64,000 bases of DNA from Desulfocarbo sp964620595 (GTDB lineage: Bacteria; Desulfobacterota; Desulfarculia; Desulfarculales; Desulfarculaceae), in NCBI GenBank assembly GCA_964620595.1, contig CAZUHP010000001.1, forward strand, positions 62,001-126,000, given 5' to 3'. The number at the start of each line of letters is the position of its first letter. Positions within the stretch are counted from its first letter, which is position 1. The position numbers were made by a program, and so were the translations under genes. Under the pieces are notes generated by a model. The model was not told where the DNA came from. It ran no database searches and saw nothing but the letters and a program-made list of their open reading frames with translations. Positions 51,301-57,998 of the stretch are shown piece after piece.

Positions 51301-52240
51301 CCTGGGAAGGGAATTCAAAGACCTGATGGAAAAGATTCCCGAGTACGACAAGACCAACTATGTGGTGGTGCCCCTGTGGGAGACGGAAACCGGCAAGGCG
51401 GTCTATGTCCGGTTGCCCCAGGATTACATGGTGCAGTTTGTGGGCGGGGTGATGTGGAACATTCTCAATGGCCGCCGGGCGGATGATTACGCCCGGCTCC
51501 TGGACTACACCGCCGGCCAGGCGCCGGCCCTGACCCCGACCATCCAGATACCGTTCGGGGTGGTGCTGCCCTACCTGGCAGGGAGAAACCCCTATGATTA
51601 TTTCCGGGGGCGGCACGTGATCCCCGAGCAGGCATTCAAGGCCGGGGGCTGGCCAGCCCAGCGGGAGCTGCTCAAGTACACCTGGAACCAGATGGGCGGC
51701 CAGATCATCTACAAGTTCAAGGCCGGCACTCCCGAGGGGGTGAAGACCGAGCTGGAAACCGTGCTGGGCATTCCCGTGGTCAGCAACATCGCCGGCCGGT
51801 TCATCAAGGTATCCAACAAGGGCGAGCGCGAGGCACTACGCAGGGCGACCGAGGACGTGGTGCAGCAAAGGGCCCAGCGTTATGTGGAGCTGCGGGACCA
51901 GATCATTGACCTGGTGAACAAACAGGGGACGCCCCCGCGTGGCGAAATCATGCGGCTTTATCATCGGGCGGCGGCCAGGGGGCTGCTGGACAAGCGCACG
52001 GTGTCGCCTCTCAAATTCCGGCGCCGGGTGATGCGGCTGGCCAGCAAGACAGGAGACGATCCCGCCCTGGCCGCATTGCACGCGGCGGGGAGCAACGAGG
52101 AGAAGGCGGCCATCCTGGCGGACTACAGGCGACGGAAGGGGCCGGCCAAGTTCGAGCAGTTGAGGCAACGGGCCCGGCAAGAGGGAGCCATTAGCGGGGG
52201 CACCATGGGGGCCCTGAGGAAGCTGGAACGGTCCCGATAG
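45356..52240 (+). CDS. Giant polyvalent virion protein: ParB-like, nuclease-like and metallopeptidase domains
   Basis: The protein has 2294 residues, ending the late operon. A Pro/Ala-rich start leads to a DdrB-like ParB-superfamily domain at about residues 495-860 (RIFVAERKQPYEAHYALMEL, then LALGGNSRTMSISLAYKMGK). A domain at about 915-1040 (VFKITGDEFGHGSPAELRKR ... GNFHYDHYVEE) resembles phage Barnase/EndoU/ColE5-type nuclease domains. At 1169 there is TIQHEIGHAVDWL, an HExxH zinc peptidase site, with YSSAELYADALSVLL as a likely third-ligand helix. The final 900 residues are helical with a membrane-like segment near 1960 (LALSLVPKLMMYAAVLGFLG). Such proteins are injected with phage DNA; the roles of the domains are inferred. 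Confidence 0.8.
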   Translation: MPKGIVAKVKSPDEAFAEAERLGLDINKYHSWGEMFDAMEAAPEPAGILDRIAGAFSLKEPSDEPRGGELMFAGGDAFLDSPSSQTAGVAGVGPRRPAAPAPSESQGAPRLAAPVPSGPAQPDALREFKALRGMPASDIWGGNPPGRPARTLADAARDIQEATRREVMGIAGPEPAGLQNLRALRALGLTRIVDGVEVVPDFGDPDLRPLWRRRVAGPLPGQVEEAPNPAEYAAFAFGGAAGKPLREAIQALGKEAISLGAQFAGTMAGEHLGGPAGGMAGAFAGAWGAAKAGNLERWALRAIRRNTGFGAAFKTWAGRLAEQGYPEEQAGKTLAEAINGALDDLQAQGMPRAKAIRKLRRNPQYFEARMRAATTRAGEHEAPASTGKLPPAQGEVSRAPDTAAAPPAGSTPGEGKPPVPRETSPAAPPPVAGLEKLQLERAAKDAILAEPGNLGVPVGEPYGPPPPRRPEKPRLRLVEPQAPGGKVAHQGQPTRIFVAERKQPYEAHYALMELEDIQPSHRPGTFAKNPAYPGGVQERDYAGDKAEQMKVLKHAKELEPIYLLTNNPDPVNGPPIVTPEGLALGGNSRTMSISLAYKMGKPGERYRAELEKYAPFYGFDKEQVAGMREPVLVRVFEPGTRDPKALHRYASEFNMVPTQEMGQEAKTASLGRNVSPETLETVGNLLAHSEGTLREMLDKPKVGLSVLNRLVEDGAISQTQVSRYWSQKHRKLNSEGKALVERTILGSMIPDVEVLNYAPESILNKISGAIPGLARLRASEAGDISQDIEPALRLIMEAEAKGGKYTKDWGYVLDKQQGFEARRQTYTPRQVALAIALKDMGPVQFREAVKGYALDVGPSMFGPVDPETAFAKHFGTPPDWAGNLAQAEQEGPRRAAPGGLGFADTGGYADIPPRVFKITGDEFGHGSPAELRKRVWKFAKTNLFPIKVTNRHTGQRIGFNQVGIRKALRGGQDKYAVIKHLPELLQAAEYMRTEPPRPKAGRGVKAYHRYRLEVELGGELKNLAFVVRETSHGNFHYDHYVEEKSKGPAGTSGRGTPESGAQHTPADSEPFESSVGRPKSRVKGEDEGGAPPTGHADVGGYADTGEEPTGLEMPETVELATRLLGSPPRVVRRLRAKGAKGVFYPGQGRIELLANIFENPADALKTIQHEIGHAVDWLSDKDMRRGNILGRIASLKKYMGQWLAGREGGPGPLTEADKERLRKEAERLLSQPALRVEKEIDEEVERVLGLTPQDVLAIWKDAEGQIKKRHPDLYNYVAGLGAAEKKSIVKEALRGRVPEELKRFAKVVKLKTGRKVRVVEDIPGKKPTKKAVEAKLREMIIEEARKRQLLSNKTIREELKALTRMWKPFDPKQDPKYTQYRYSSAELYADALSVLLNRPDLLEQHAPEFYRGFFAYLHRKPEVKRAYDEIQARLRDPEAKMEARQAAEHAGFQAADAAMAAARERKDIPLHRLASIALIDTYSELLRRVKQVKGKLPSKVNPQYLVEESRYSAAQVLAYLRDQHKQVIKPLDKAGLTERDLGTYLKLRRIIKERGKLANPGGETPQTAQDRLDWMRRNMGKEKFGRLEALAKKFAETRKQVIDYLAEARMFSPELQAKLNDNEFYARFDVVKYLEKRGLGGAGLGYLRGQIGTLSPIANPLTATLLKDAALIRAANRKLAAKAVTDFLEVHFPDEIRAARRGPGGVALEPSDPEMGQIKFLHLGKVEAYNIPKYIAAAFKRDMDAASTAAMLTQRTVGIGNKVFKLLFVSANPGFMAFNLIRDFLRAWKNLPGGPIKSTRLLVDYLRGLPHAIKDAFGIPDSMVQEMYRKKMLLASSYGGLGYVDEPTELKRLLRRFNLEKGNPRRPVTRALLKFGDALGAAGQLIERLPKTAGYRYLKREFPSLSDKEIGHIIRTQIGSPDFLRRSGAHGILNNVLLFFNAWKEGLRGDWEALKRSPASVSFKLALSLVPKLMMYAAVLGFLGREFKDLMEKIPEYDKTNYVVVPLWETETGKAVYVRLPQDYMVQFVGGVMWNILNGRRADDYARLLDYTAGQAPALTPTIQIPFGVVLPYLAGRNPYDYFRGRHVIPEQAFKAGGWPAQRELLKYTWNQMGGQIIYKFKAGTPEGVKTELETVLGIPVVSNIAGRFIKVSNKGEREALRRATEDVVQQRAQRYVELRDQIIDLVNKQGTPPRGEIMRLYHRAAARGLLDKRTVSPLKFRRRVMRLASKTGDDPALAALHAAGSNEEKAAILADYRRRKGPAKFEQLRQRARQEGAISGGTMGALRKLERSR

Positions 52241-52320
52241 GTCCCGATAGCTTGTGGTGAAATATGGTGAAACGGGGCGGCTTTTTGGGCTTTTCACCAT
52301 TTTTTCCGCCCCGTTTCACC
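52231..52320 (+). repeat. Right-end repeats: tandem 10-mer, arm-type sites and 15-bp inverted repeat
   Basis: GTCCCGATAG is repeated in tandem at 52231-52250, spanning the stop codon. TGGTGAAA pairs lie at 52255-52272, with inverted copies at 52292 and 52314. A perfect 15-bp inverted repeat, GGTGAAACGGGGCGG, has arms 52266-52280 and 52306-52320 around a T-rich loop. The hairpin may end late transcription, and the octamers may bind integrase. Confidence 0.6.
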
Positions 52321-52365
52321 AAGGTATTTCAGTAAGTTAGCGATATGGCTTGATGGCCAAATCGT

Positions 52366-52411
<46 letters not shown>

Positions 52412-52420
52412 TAGTTTCAT

Positions 52421-52455
52421 GGGGCCAGGTTTTTCGCCTGGCCCCGTTGTTTTTG
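52421..52455 (+). terminator. Terminator after attR (remnant of second element or host)
   Basis: The stem GGGGCCAGG/CCTGGCCCC is followed by GTTGTTTTT. It is in the same place as the different hairpin after attL. Confidence 0.7.
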
Positions 52456-52460
52456 GGCGG

Positions 52461-52622
52461 TGGTGGAATATGGTGAAAAGGGGCATGACTACACCCCCAC
52501 CCCGAGGCTGGCGGCCAGGCCGTCAACCTCGGCCCGGGCCTTGACGGGGAGGTACCCGGGCCGGCCGCGGCGACCTCCCTGACAGTGATGATTTTTGCTT
52601 GGATAAAATGCTCACCGCCCAC
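52461..52622 (-). pseudogene. Remnant of a second prophage left end: integrase tip joined to Xis fragment
   Basis: Bases 52461-52478 repeat the arm motif. 52490-52543 encode on the minus strand the last 17 residues of an integrase (KARAEVDGLAASLGVGV), differing from the prophage copy in one residue. The sequence then jumps to the first about 18 codons of an Xis-like gene (52567-52622, IQAKIITVREVAAA). More than 1 kb between them is deleted. Confidence 0.8.
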
Positions 52623-52732
52623 TCCGGCATCACGCCGGTCGTGGGCGGTGAGCGGGCTTGGTATTGGTCGGCAGCATTAGTCTTCCCCCCCAATTAGGGG
52701 GGAGGTGTCAAGGGCCTGATTGCTCCCCGCGC

Positions 52733-53230
52733 TCACCGCGTGCAGGCATGGTTATCGGGTTTGCCTCCCCAGCGCTCGCGCGGAATCCTGAAAGGCAGGG
52801 GCAGGTCCCCATCGGGCTGGATCGCGGGGAAGTCCGCCATGAGGTCTTCCAGGGAGAGCCCCTTGTGGGCGGCGTAGATCATGCGGACCAGCCGGTCGTT
52901 GGCGCCGCCCGGGCTCTGCTTTTCGTTTTCCCATCTGGAGACGGTGGCCGGGTCCACGCCCAGCAACTCGGCGAAAACCTTGGCCGCCATTCCCATGGCT
53001 TTGCGCAGGAAGCGTATTTCCGGCCCACTAAGGAAGGACTTCTTGTGGACGATCTCATGGGCAATGACCTCGTGGAGCCCGGGCACGTTGGGAATGCCCA
53101 CGGCTTCCTCGCCACAAGGGCAGGACCACAATTCCACGCCCAGCAAGTAGACGTTCTCCAGGCCCGACTCCAGATAATGATATTCACCAAGTTTGCAAGA
53201 CATCTCGTTATTGCAATTAGGGCAGCGCAT
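52733..53230 (-). CDS. YgiT/MqsA-type antitoxin, copy outside the prophage
   Basis: The protein has 165 residues and differs from the prophage copy at about seven positions, all within the last 40 or so residues (for example ending KPDNHACTR instead of DLDNSTCRR). The zinc finger and helix-turn-helix are unchanged, so it can probably neutralise either toxin. The frame is intact although the neighbouring phage genes are gone. Confidence 0.85.
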   Translation of the reverse strand: MRCPNCNNEMSCKLGEYHYLESGLENVYLLGVELWSCPCGEEAVGIPNVPGLHEVIAHEIVHKKSFLSGPEIRFLRKAMGMAAKVFAELLGVDPATVSRWENEKQSPGGANDRLVRMIYAAHKGLSLEDLMADFPAIQPDGDLPLPFRIPRERWGGKPDNHACTR

Positions 53231-53249
53231 TTGGGATTCCTCTCCCTGC

Positions 53250-53534
53250 TCAACCATGCACCGTGATGCACAGGACCGCGAAATCGGCTTCCAGGATGAC
53301 CACCTTGACCGAAAGGGGGTCCCCTTCTATGTCGCGGCCTTCGACCAAGCACGCCCAGCTTTCATCGCCTGGGTTCTTATGCAGGTCCTTGATGGTGCCC
53401 CAGAGCAGGACCTGGAGCATGTCGTCCATCCAGACCCGGCGCTCGACCATCCGCTCCCGGCAGTGGTTCGTGAGGCGCACACAAGCGCTCTTGGCGATCT
53501 CGCGAAGGAGCCTCCTGGCCTCTTCTTCTGTCAT
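53250..53534 (-). CDS. DUF4258-type toxin, copy outside the prophage
   Basis: All 94 residues are identical to the toxin at 11585-11869. It is the first gene of the operon and overlaps the possible longer antitoxin start. Perfect preservation in a decayed element points to selection or to very recent duplication or gene conversion. Confidence 0.85.
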   Translation of the reverse strand: MTEEEARRLLREIAKSACVRLTNHCRERMVERRVWMDDMLQVLLWGTIKDLHKNPGDESWACLVEGRDIEGDPLSVKVVILEADFAVLCITVHG

Positions 53535-53551
53535 CTTATCGGCTTTTCCCC

Positions 53552-53590
53552 AGTATGGCGCAACAGAAAAATTGACGCAACGTCAATTTT
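53552..53590 (-). promoter_or_regulatory. Promoter and perfect palindromic operator of the right toxin-antitoxin operon
   Basis: The promoter has TTGCGT (53575-53580) and CATACT (53552-53557) at 17 bases. The operator AAAATTGACG-CAA-CGTCAATTTT (53568-53590) has perfect arms, whereas the prophage copy has one mismatch. Confidence 0.6.
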
Positions 53591-53741
53591 GGGAAGTGTC
53601 ACAGCGAGGCACTTCCAGTTCCTGGGCCCGGCCGGCCGGTGACGCGGCAAACCGTTCGGCCTGTCGCCGCTTTTCGGCTTCCCGGTGCTTTGCTTCTTCC
53701 GCGGCCCTCTCTTCTGGCGTTTTCTTTTTGAACAGGGCCAT
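53583..53741 (-). pseudogene. Truncated MALFKKKTPEERAAEE-type protein cut by the remnant junction
   Basis: The 52-codon frame opens MALFKKKTPEERAAEEAKHR and continues to FAASPAGRAQ, a start I associate with longer bacterial proteins of unknown function. After that it runs into the toxin-antitoxin operator and stops. The junction probably cut off the original C-terminus. Confidence 0.5.
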
Positions 53742-53753
53742 GGCCTGCCATGT

Positions 53754-54161
53754 CTATTTGAAATAGTAGGGCGCCCGGTCGCGGATGGTCTTCTTGCGTC
53801 CCGTTTTCCAGTCTAAGACGTTGTAGGTCCCAATATCGTTGGGGATCTGGAGATAGCGCACCCCGTCATCGTAAAGGTCTTGCTTCATCTTGTTGATGGC
53901 GGCAAGGATCACAAGCATCTGAACCCTGTTGGTGTTGGCCGTCCAGTCCAGCTTGAGGGTTTTCGTGAACCAGCCCGTCAGTTCCGCGTGGCAGATATCG
54001 CTGTATTCTTCGTTGAGGAGTTCAACGATCTCTTTCGCATCGCTGCCGGCAGAGGCAGGCACCGGAACCAGCAGCAGGGTCACCGCCGAGAAAACGACGG
54101 CCAGCCAGCCGAACGCCACGAGCGCTTTACATGTACGAGGTTTTGCATCCGTGTGAGTCAT
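53754..54161 (-). CDS. Small exported protein of unknown function
   Basis: The protein has 135 residues. An N-terminal signal peptide (ALVAFGWLAVVFSAVTLLLV, with a likely cleavage after ASA) precedes a mature domain of about 95 residues with YSDICHAELTGWFTKTLKLDW. The ATG at 54161 follows AAGGGGGG. No family recognised; it is the first clear non-phage gene on this side. Confidence 0.6.
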   Translation of the reverse strand: MTHTDAKPRTCKALVAFGWLAVVFSAVTLLLVPVPASAGSDAKEIVELLNEEYSDICHAELTGWFTKTLKLDWTANTNRVQMLVILAAINKMKQDLYDDGVRYLQIPNDIGTYNVLDWKTGRKKTIRDRAPYYFK

Positions 54162-54624
54162 GTTGCCCCCCTTGATCTTGCAGAGCCAAGCTACTGCGCC
54201 TTTGGTAACCACCCCTTCTCGCCTGCCACGGCCTCGCCCCATGCCGGCGGTAGGGGCAGGCAAAGGGGACGCGCTGACCACCCAGGGCAGAGCGATAGTT
54301 GTTGCCGCGGTCACCTTCGTCAATGGTGATCCCGCAGCACCGGGTGGTATGACTGAATTGGACGGGGGAATTATGACCGCATCACCATATCCCACCCCAG
54401 TCTGTATAGTCAACTCCATGGTGCCCATCCCACCCCCCGGCCTGGTCTGCCGCTTCATCCCCTGCAAGTCCCTGTCTCCGGCGATACCAGGGCGGCTCAG
54501 GGAGTTGCCCGAAGGAACATTTCTGGGCGGCCTGCCGGATTAGTTCCCAGGGCGTTGCAAGGCTTGGCCTATAATGGGGCCTCCAGGCTGACCACGCACC
54601 GGGCAGACAAAGACGAGGCAGGCC
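54162..54624. other. Intergenic region before the glycosyltransferase
   Basis: Long frames on both strands lack ribosome-binding sites and family features. A perfect TATAAT is at 54570-54575, about 50 bases before the ATG at 54625, but its -35 region is poor; it may still be the promoter of the glycosyltransferase genes. Confidence 0.4.
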
Positions 54625-55815
54625 ATGCGGCAAGGCGAGCGGCGCAAAATATGTTTGATAACCCCGGAGTTCCTGCCCCAAAGCCGGGGAGGGTTGGCCC
54701 GCACCGCCCACCGGGTGGCTCGCATGGCCCTGGAGCTGGGGCTGGAGACCCATGTCGCCCACCTGGTGATCCGGGAGGGCCCGCCGCCGCTTCTGGACCG
54801 CAACCGCGAGACCCGCACGGACCAGGGCCTGGTCATCCATCGCATCGAGGTGGGAGCCGAGCCAGAAGACCCGGCCCTCCGCCAGCGGTGGGACTGCGGC
54901 CATACCCTCACCTTGCGCATGATGCATGAATCCCTGGACCGGCTGCACCAGGACATGGGTTTCTCCCTGTTCCACGCCTTTTTCCTGTTTCCCATGGGCT
55001 ACGTGGCCGGCATGCTGGCCCGCCGGAGCAAGACCCCCTGCATCACCACCCTGGTGGGGGACGACTTCAACCGCTTTGTCTTCAGCCCCGCCAAGGTGGG
55101 CGCGCTGGCCAGCGCCTTGCAGAGCGCCGACCGGGTGGTGACCCTGAGCCGCCAGATGGCCGGGGCGGTGGAGGCCTTCACCCCCCTGGGGTCCAAGGTG
55201 CGGGTGATTCACAACTCGGTGGTGGTTCCCCGGCGTGCCTGGAATCCGCTGCCTTCGGCGGGCCGGTCCCTGCGGGTGGGCTGCGCCGGCTTTTTCAAAT
55301 ACAGCAAGGGCCTGCCCTACCTCTTGGCCGCGGTGGCGCGCCTGCGCGGCCGGATGCCGGTGGAGCTGGAGCTTTTGGGGGGATTCAAACGGGGGCAGCG
55401 CGGGCAGTTCGAGCATTGGGTGCAGGAGTTTCAGATGGCGGATGGGGTCCGCCTGGTGCCGCCCGGCGACCAGCAAAAGGTAAGGGACTGGCTGCGCGGC
55501 CTGGATGTCTTTGCCCTGCCTTCCCTGTCCGAGGGCTGCCCCAACATTCTCATGGAGGCCATGGCCTGCGGCCTGCCTTGCGTGGCCACCAGGGTGGGGG
55601 CTTGTCCCGAGTTGATCGAGCACCGGGTCTCGGGCCTGTTGACGCCCTGGGGCGACAGCCAGGCCCTGGCCCGGGCATTGGCCCGCCTGCTGGAGGACAC
55701 CGGGGCCGCCGCGGCTATGGGGGCCCGGGCGCGGGAGGCCATGGGGCGGCTCTTTTCACCCGAAAACGAGCGCCGGGCATGGGCGGCGCTGTACGGGGAG
55801 CTGCTGGACCCCTGA
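54625..55815 (+). CDS. GT4-family glycosyltransferase
   Basis: The protein has 396 residues with GT-B fold. The N-terminal domain has LITPEFLPQSRGGLARTAHRVA; the C-terminal donor-binding domain has VGCAGFFKYSKGLPYLLAAV and the family signature LPSLSEGCPNILMEAMACGLPCVATRVGACPELIEH. It transfers a sugar from a nucleotide donor to a glycan or lipid acceptor. It is followed at one base by a methyltransferase gene, so both may act on one surface glycan. Confidence 0.9.
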   Translation: MRQGERRKICLITPEFLPQSRGGLARTAHRVARMALELGLETHVAHLVIREGPPPLLDRNRETRTDQGLVIHRIEVGAEPEDPALRQRWDCGHTLTLRMMHESLDRLHQDMGFSLFHAFFLFPMGYVAGMLARRSKTPCITTLVGDDFNRFVFSPAKVGALASALQSADRVVTLSRQMAGAVEAFTPLGSKVRVIHNSVVVPRRAWNPLPSAGRSLRVGCAGFFKYSKGLPYLLAAVARLRGRMPVELELLGGFKRGQRGQFEHWVQEFQMADGVRLVPPGDQQKVRDWLRGLDVFALPSLSEGCPNILMEAMACGLPCVATRVGACPELIEHRVSGLLTPWGDSQALARALARLLEDTGAAAAMGARAREAMGRLFSPENERRAWAALYGELLDP

Positions 55816-55816
55816 T

Positions 55817-56644
55817 ATGGCCGCCTCCCGCTTGAGATACCCTGATGATCACTGGCTCCGGGGCGATGACCCCGCCGAGACCTTGTCGCGCTACCTGGAC
55901 CAGCAGTCCAAGGCCTACAGCCGGGTGAAGAACCGCTTCATGCGCCAGCTCTTGGGCGAGGTGGCGGGCAAGCGCCTGCTGGACTTCGGCTGCGGGGGAG
56001 GCCTGCTGGCCGTGGAGGCGGCCCGGGCGGGCGCGGCCCAGGTGGTGGGCGTGGATGCCGAGCCCAGCATCCTGGCGGCGGCCGGGCTGCTGGCCGCGCG
56101 GCGGGGGGTGGGGTCCAGGCTGCGGCTCATATGCCGGGACCGCCTGCCCCTGCCCGCTGATCACGGCCGGTTCGATGCGGTCATCGTCAAGGACGTGCTG
56201 GAGCATATCCCGGAAGATATATCGTTCCTGAAATCAGCCGCCCGGCTGCTGCTCCCGGGCGGCAGCCTGGTGGTCGCCACCCAGAACGCCTGGTCGTTGA
56301 ACTTCCTGCTGGAGGGCGGGTACCGCCGGCTGGTGCGGCGCGAGCGCCACTGGTGCGGCTGGGACCCCACCCACCTGCGCTTCTACAGCCCGCGCAGCCT
56401 GCGCGCGGCGCTCCGGGCGGCGGGGCTGTGCTGCCTGGAGTGGCGCGGGGCCTATCTTCTGCCCTACAAGATGCCGGCGCCCTCCTGGTCCGGCCGGGAA
56501 TTCTGGCGGGTGGACCTGTTGAGCGGCCTGGACCGGCTGTTGGGCCGGGTGGCGCCTTTCAACGCCTTGGGCTGGTCCCTCATGGTCAAGGCGGTGAAGC
56601 CGCCGCGTCCCGCCGCTGTTGCACCAGCTCCTCCATCTCCCTGA
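55817..56644 (+). CDS. Class I SAM-dependent methyltransferase
   Basis: The protein has 275 residues. Motif I is LLDFGCGGGLLAVEAARAGA, motif II VVGVDAEPSI and the later VIVKDVLEHIPEDISFL is typical of UbiE/Coq5-type methyltransferases that modify small molecules or sugars. Its last 59 bases overlap the radical SAM gene end to end on the other strand. Confidence 0.88.
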   Translation: MAASRLRYPDDHWLRGDDPAETLSRYLDQQSKAYSRVKNRFMRQLLGEVAGKRLLDFGCGGGLLAVEAARAGAAQVVGVDAEPSILAAAGLLAARRGVGSRLRLICRDRLPLPADHGRFDAVIVKDVLEHIPEDISFLKSAARLLLPGGSLVVATQNAWSLNFLLEGGYRRLVRRERHWCGWDPTHLRFYSPRSLRAALRAAGLCCLEWRGAYLLPYKMPAPSWSGREFWRVDLLSGLDRLLGRVAPFNALGWSLMVKAVKPPRPAAVAPAPPSP

Positions 56645-57998
56645 CCAGCTCGCGGAAGCGTGCCGGCGCGATGTCCGGCGAATAGTAGTTCTCCGGGCTT
56701 TGGTGGTGGTGGCTGCTGAAGTCGTGGCCGGGCGCCAACAGGCCCAGGGAAAGGCAGAGCCGGTGGGCCTCGGTGCCGGGATGGGGGGTGAAGAGGCTGA
56801 AGATGACCTTGTCGCACTCCACCTCCCGCACCACGGCCATGGTCTCGGCAAGGGTCTGCTCGGTCTCCTGGGGAAAGCCGGCCATGATGAAGACCTCCAG
56901 GCGCAGGCCGCAGCGCTTCACCAGGCGGCAGGCCTCCAGGGCGCGGTCTATGGTGAAGCCCTTGCGCACGGCCTTGAGGATGCGGTTGCTTCCCGACTCG
57001 ATCCCCAGTTGGATGGTGCGGCAGCCCGCTGCTTTCATGCTCTCCAGGTTGGCCTCGCTGATCAGGCGGACATGGGTCTCGCAGCTCCAGCTCGGGCCGG
57101 GGCGGTTCTGCGCCAGGGCCCGGCAGAGGCGTTGCAGATACCCCGGCTCCACCCCAAAGGTGTCGTCGTCAAAGTGGACCTGGCCGACACCGGCCGCCTG
57201 GAGATTCCCCAGCTCGGCCGCCACCGCGCCGGGGGAGCGGTAGCGCGGCCGGCGGCCCCAAAGCAGGTGGGAGCCGCAATAGGTGCAGCGCTGGGGGCAG
57301 CCGCGGGTGGCCATGATGTGGCCCAGGGCCTTGGCCGGGTAGAGCTGGTGGTCCAGGAGCACCCGGGGGGCCCACTCCCCGGGCAGGGGCAGTTGGTCCA
57401 GGTCGTCCAGGAGCTGGCGGGGGGCGGCCGTCCCCACCCTGCCCCCGCGCCTGGCGGCCACCCCGGGCACCTGGCCCACGTCGCCCCCCCTGTCCAGGGT
57501 GCGCAGCAGCTCCACCAGGGTGCCCTCCCCCTCGCCCAGCACGCAAAGGTCGAAGTTCTCGTCCGCCAGCACCTGGCCGGGGGCGGTGGTGGGGTGGGGG
57601 CCCCCCGCCACCACCAGCACCCCGGGGTTCAGGCGCTTGGCCAGGCGCGCCACCATCCTGCCCGCGGCCAGCCCGGCCGACTTGAGCGAGAGGCCCAACA
57701 CCTGGGGGGCCTGCTCGCGCAGCACCTCCTCCACCTCCTGCCAGATGCCGGCCCCGGGGTCTGCCAGGCAGGCCAGGTAGCGCTGGTGGCCCGGGCCGGA
57801 AAGGTATGGAACCGAGAAGGGCTCGCCCCGGCCCGCGAAGTCGGCGTTGTAGCAGCGCACCTGCCAGTCCGTGCCCGCGGCGGCGGCCGCCGCCAGGTAG
57901 CCCAGGGAAAGGGGGTAGCGGCAGAGGGAGTAGCCCGGGTGGAACAGGCGGTAGAAGGGCGGCTCCACCAGGAGCAGCTTGCGGGGGCGGATTTTCAT
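56586..57998 (-). CDS. B12-binding radical SAM protein
   Basis: The protein has 470 residues. The N-terminal cobalamin-binding-like domain has LLLVEPPFYRLFHPGYSLCR and VVAGGPHPTTAPGQVL; the radical SAM motif is GCPQRCTYCGS at about residue 233, with FDDDTFGVEPGYLQRLC and TIQLGIESGSNRILKAVRKG after it. Members methylate or rearrange unactivated carbons in lipids and natural products. It is coupled to the glycosyltransferase upstream by ATGA. Confidence 0.9.
   Translation of the reverse strand: MKIRPRKLLLVEPPFYRLFHPGYSLCRYPLSLGYLAAAAAAGTDWQVRCYNADFAGRGEPFSVPYLSGPGHQRYLACLADPGAGIWQEVEEVLREQAPQVLGLSLKSAGLAAGRMVARLAKRLNPGVLVVAGGPHPTTAPGQVLADENFDLCVLGEGEGTLVELLRTLDRGGDVGQVPGVAARRGGRVGTAAPRQLLDDLDQLPLPGEWAPRVLLDHQLYPAKALGHIMATRGCPQRCTYCGSHLLWGRRPRYRSPGAVAAELGNLQAAGVGQVHFDDDTFGVEPGYLQRLCRALAQNRPGPSWSCETHVRLISEANLESMKAAGCRTIQLGIESGSNRILKAVRKGFTIDRALEACRLVKRCGLRLEVFIMAGFPQETEQTLAETMAVVREVECDKVIFSLFTPHPGTEAHRLCLSLGLLAPGHDFSSHHHQSPENYYSPDIAPARFRELVREMEELVQQRRDAAASPP

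Larger units (their letters stand above)
52567..53593. repeat. Right copy of the duplicated toxin-antitoxin region
   Basis: This matches 10905-11928 in the same orientation. The match stops just past the operator palindrome, where the sequence enters a different gene. Confidence 0.9.

Noticed and set aside
54160..54543. Plus-strand frame before the glycosyltransferase
   Set aside because: Overlaps the start of the exported-protein gene, is proline-rich without motif and lacks a ribosome-binding site.
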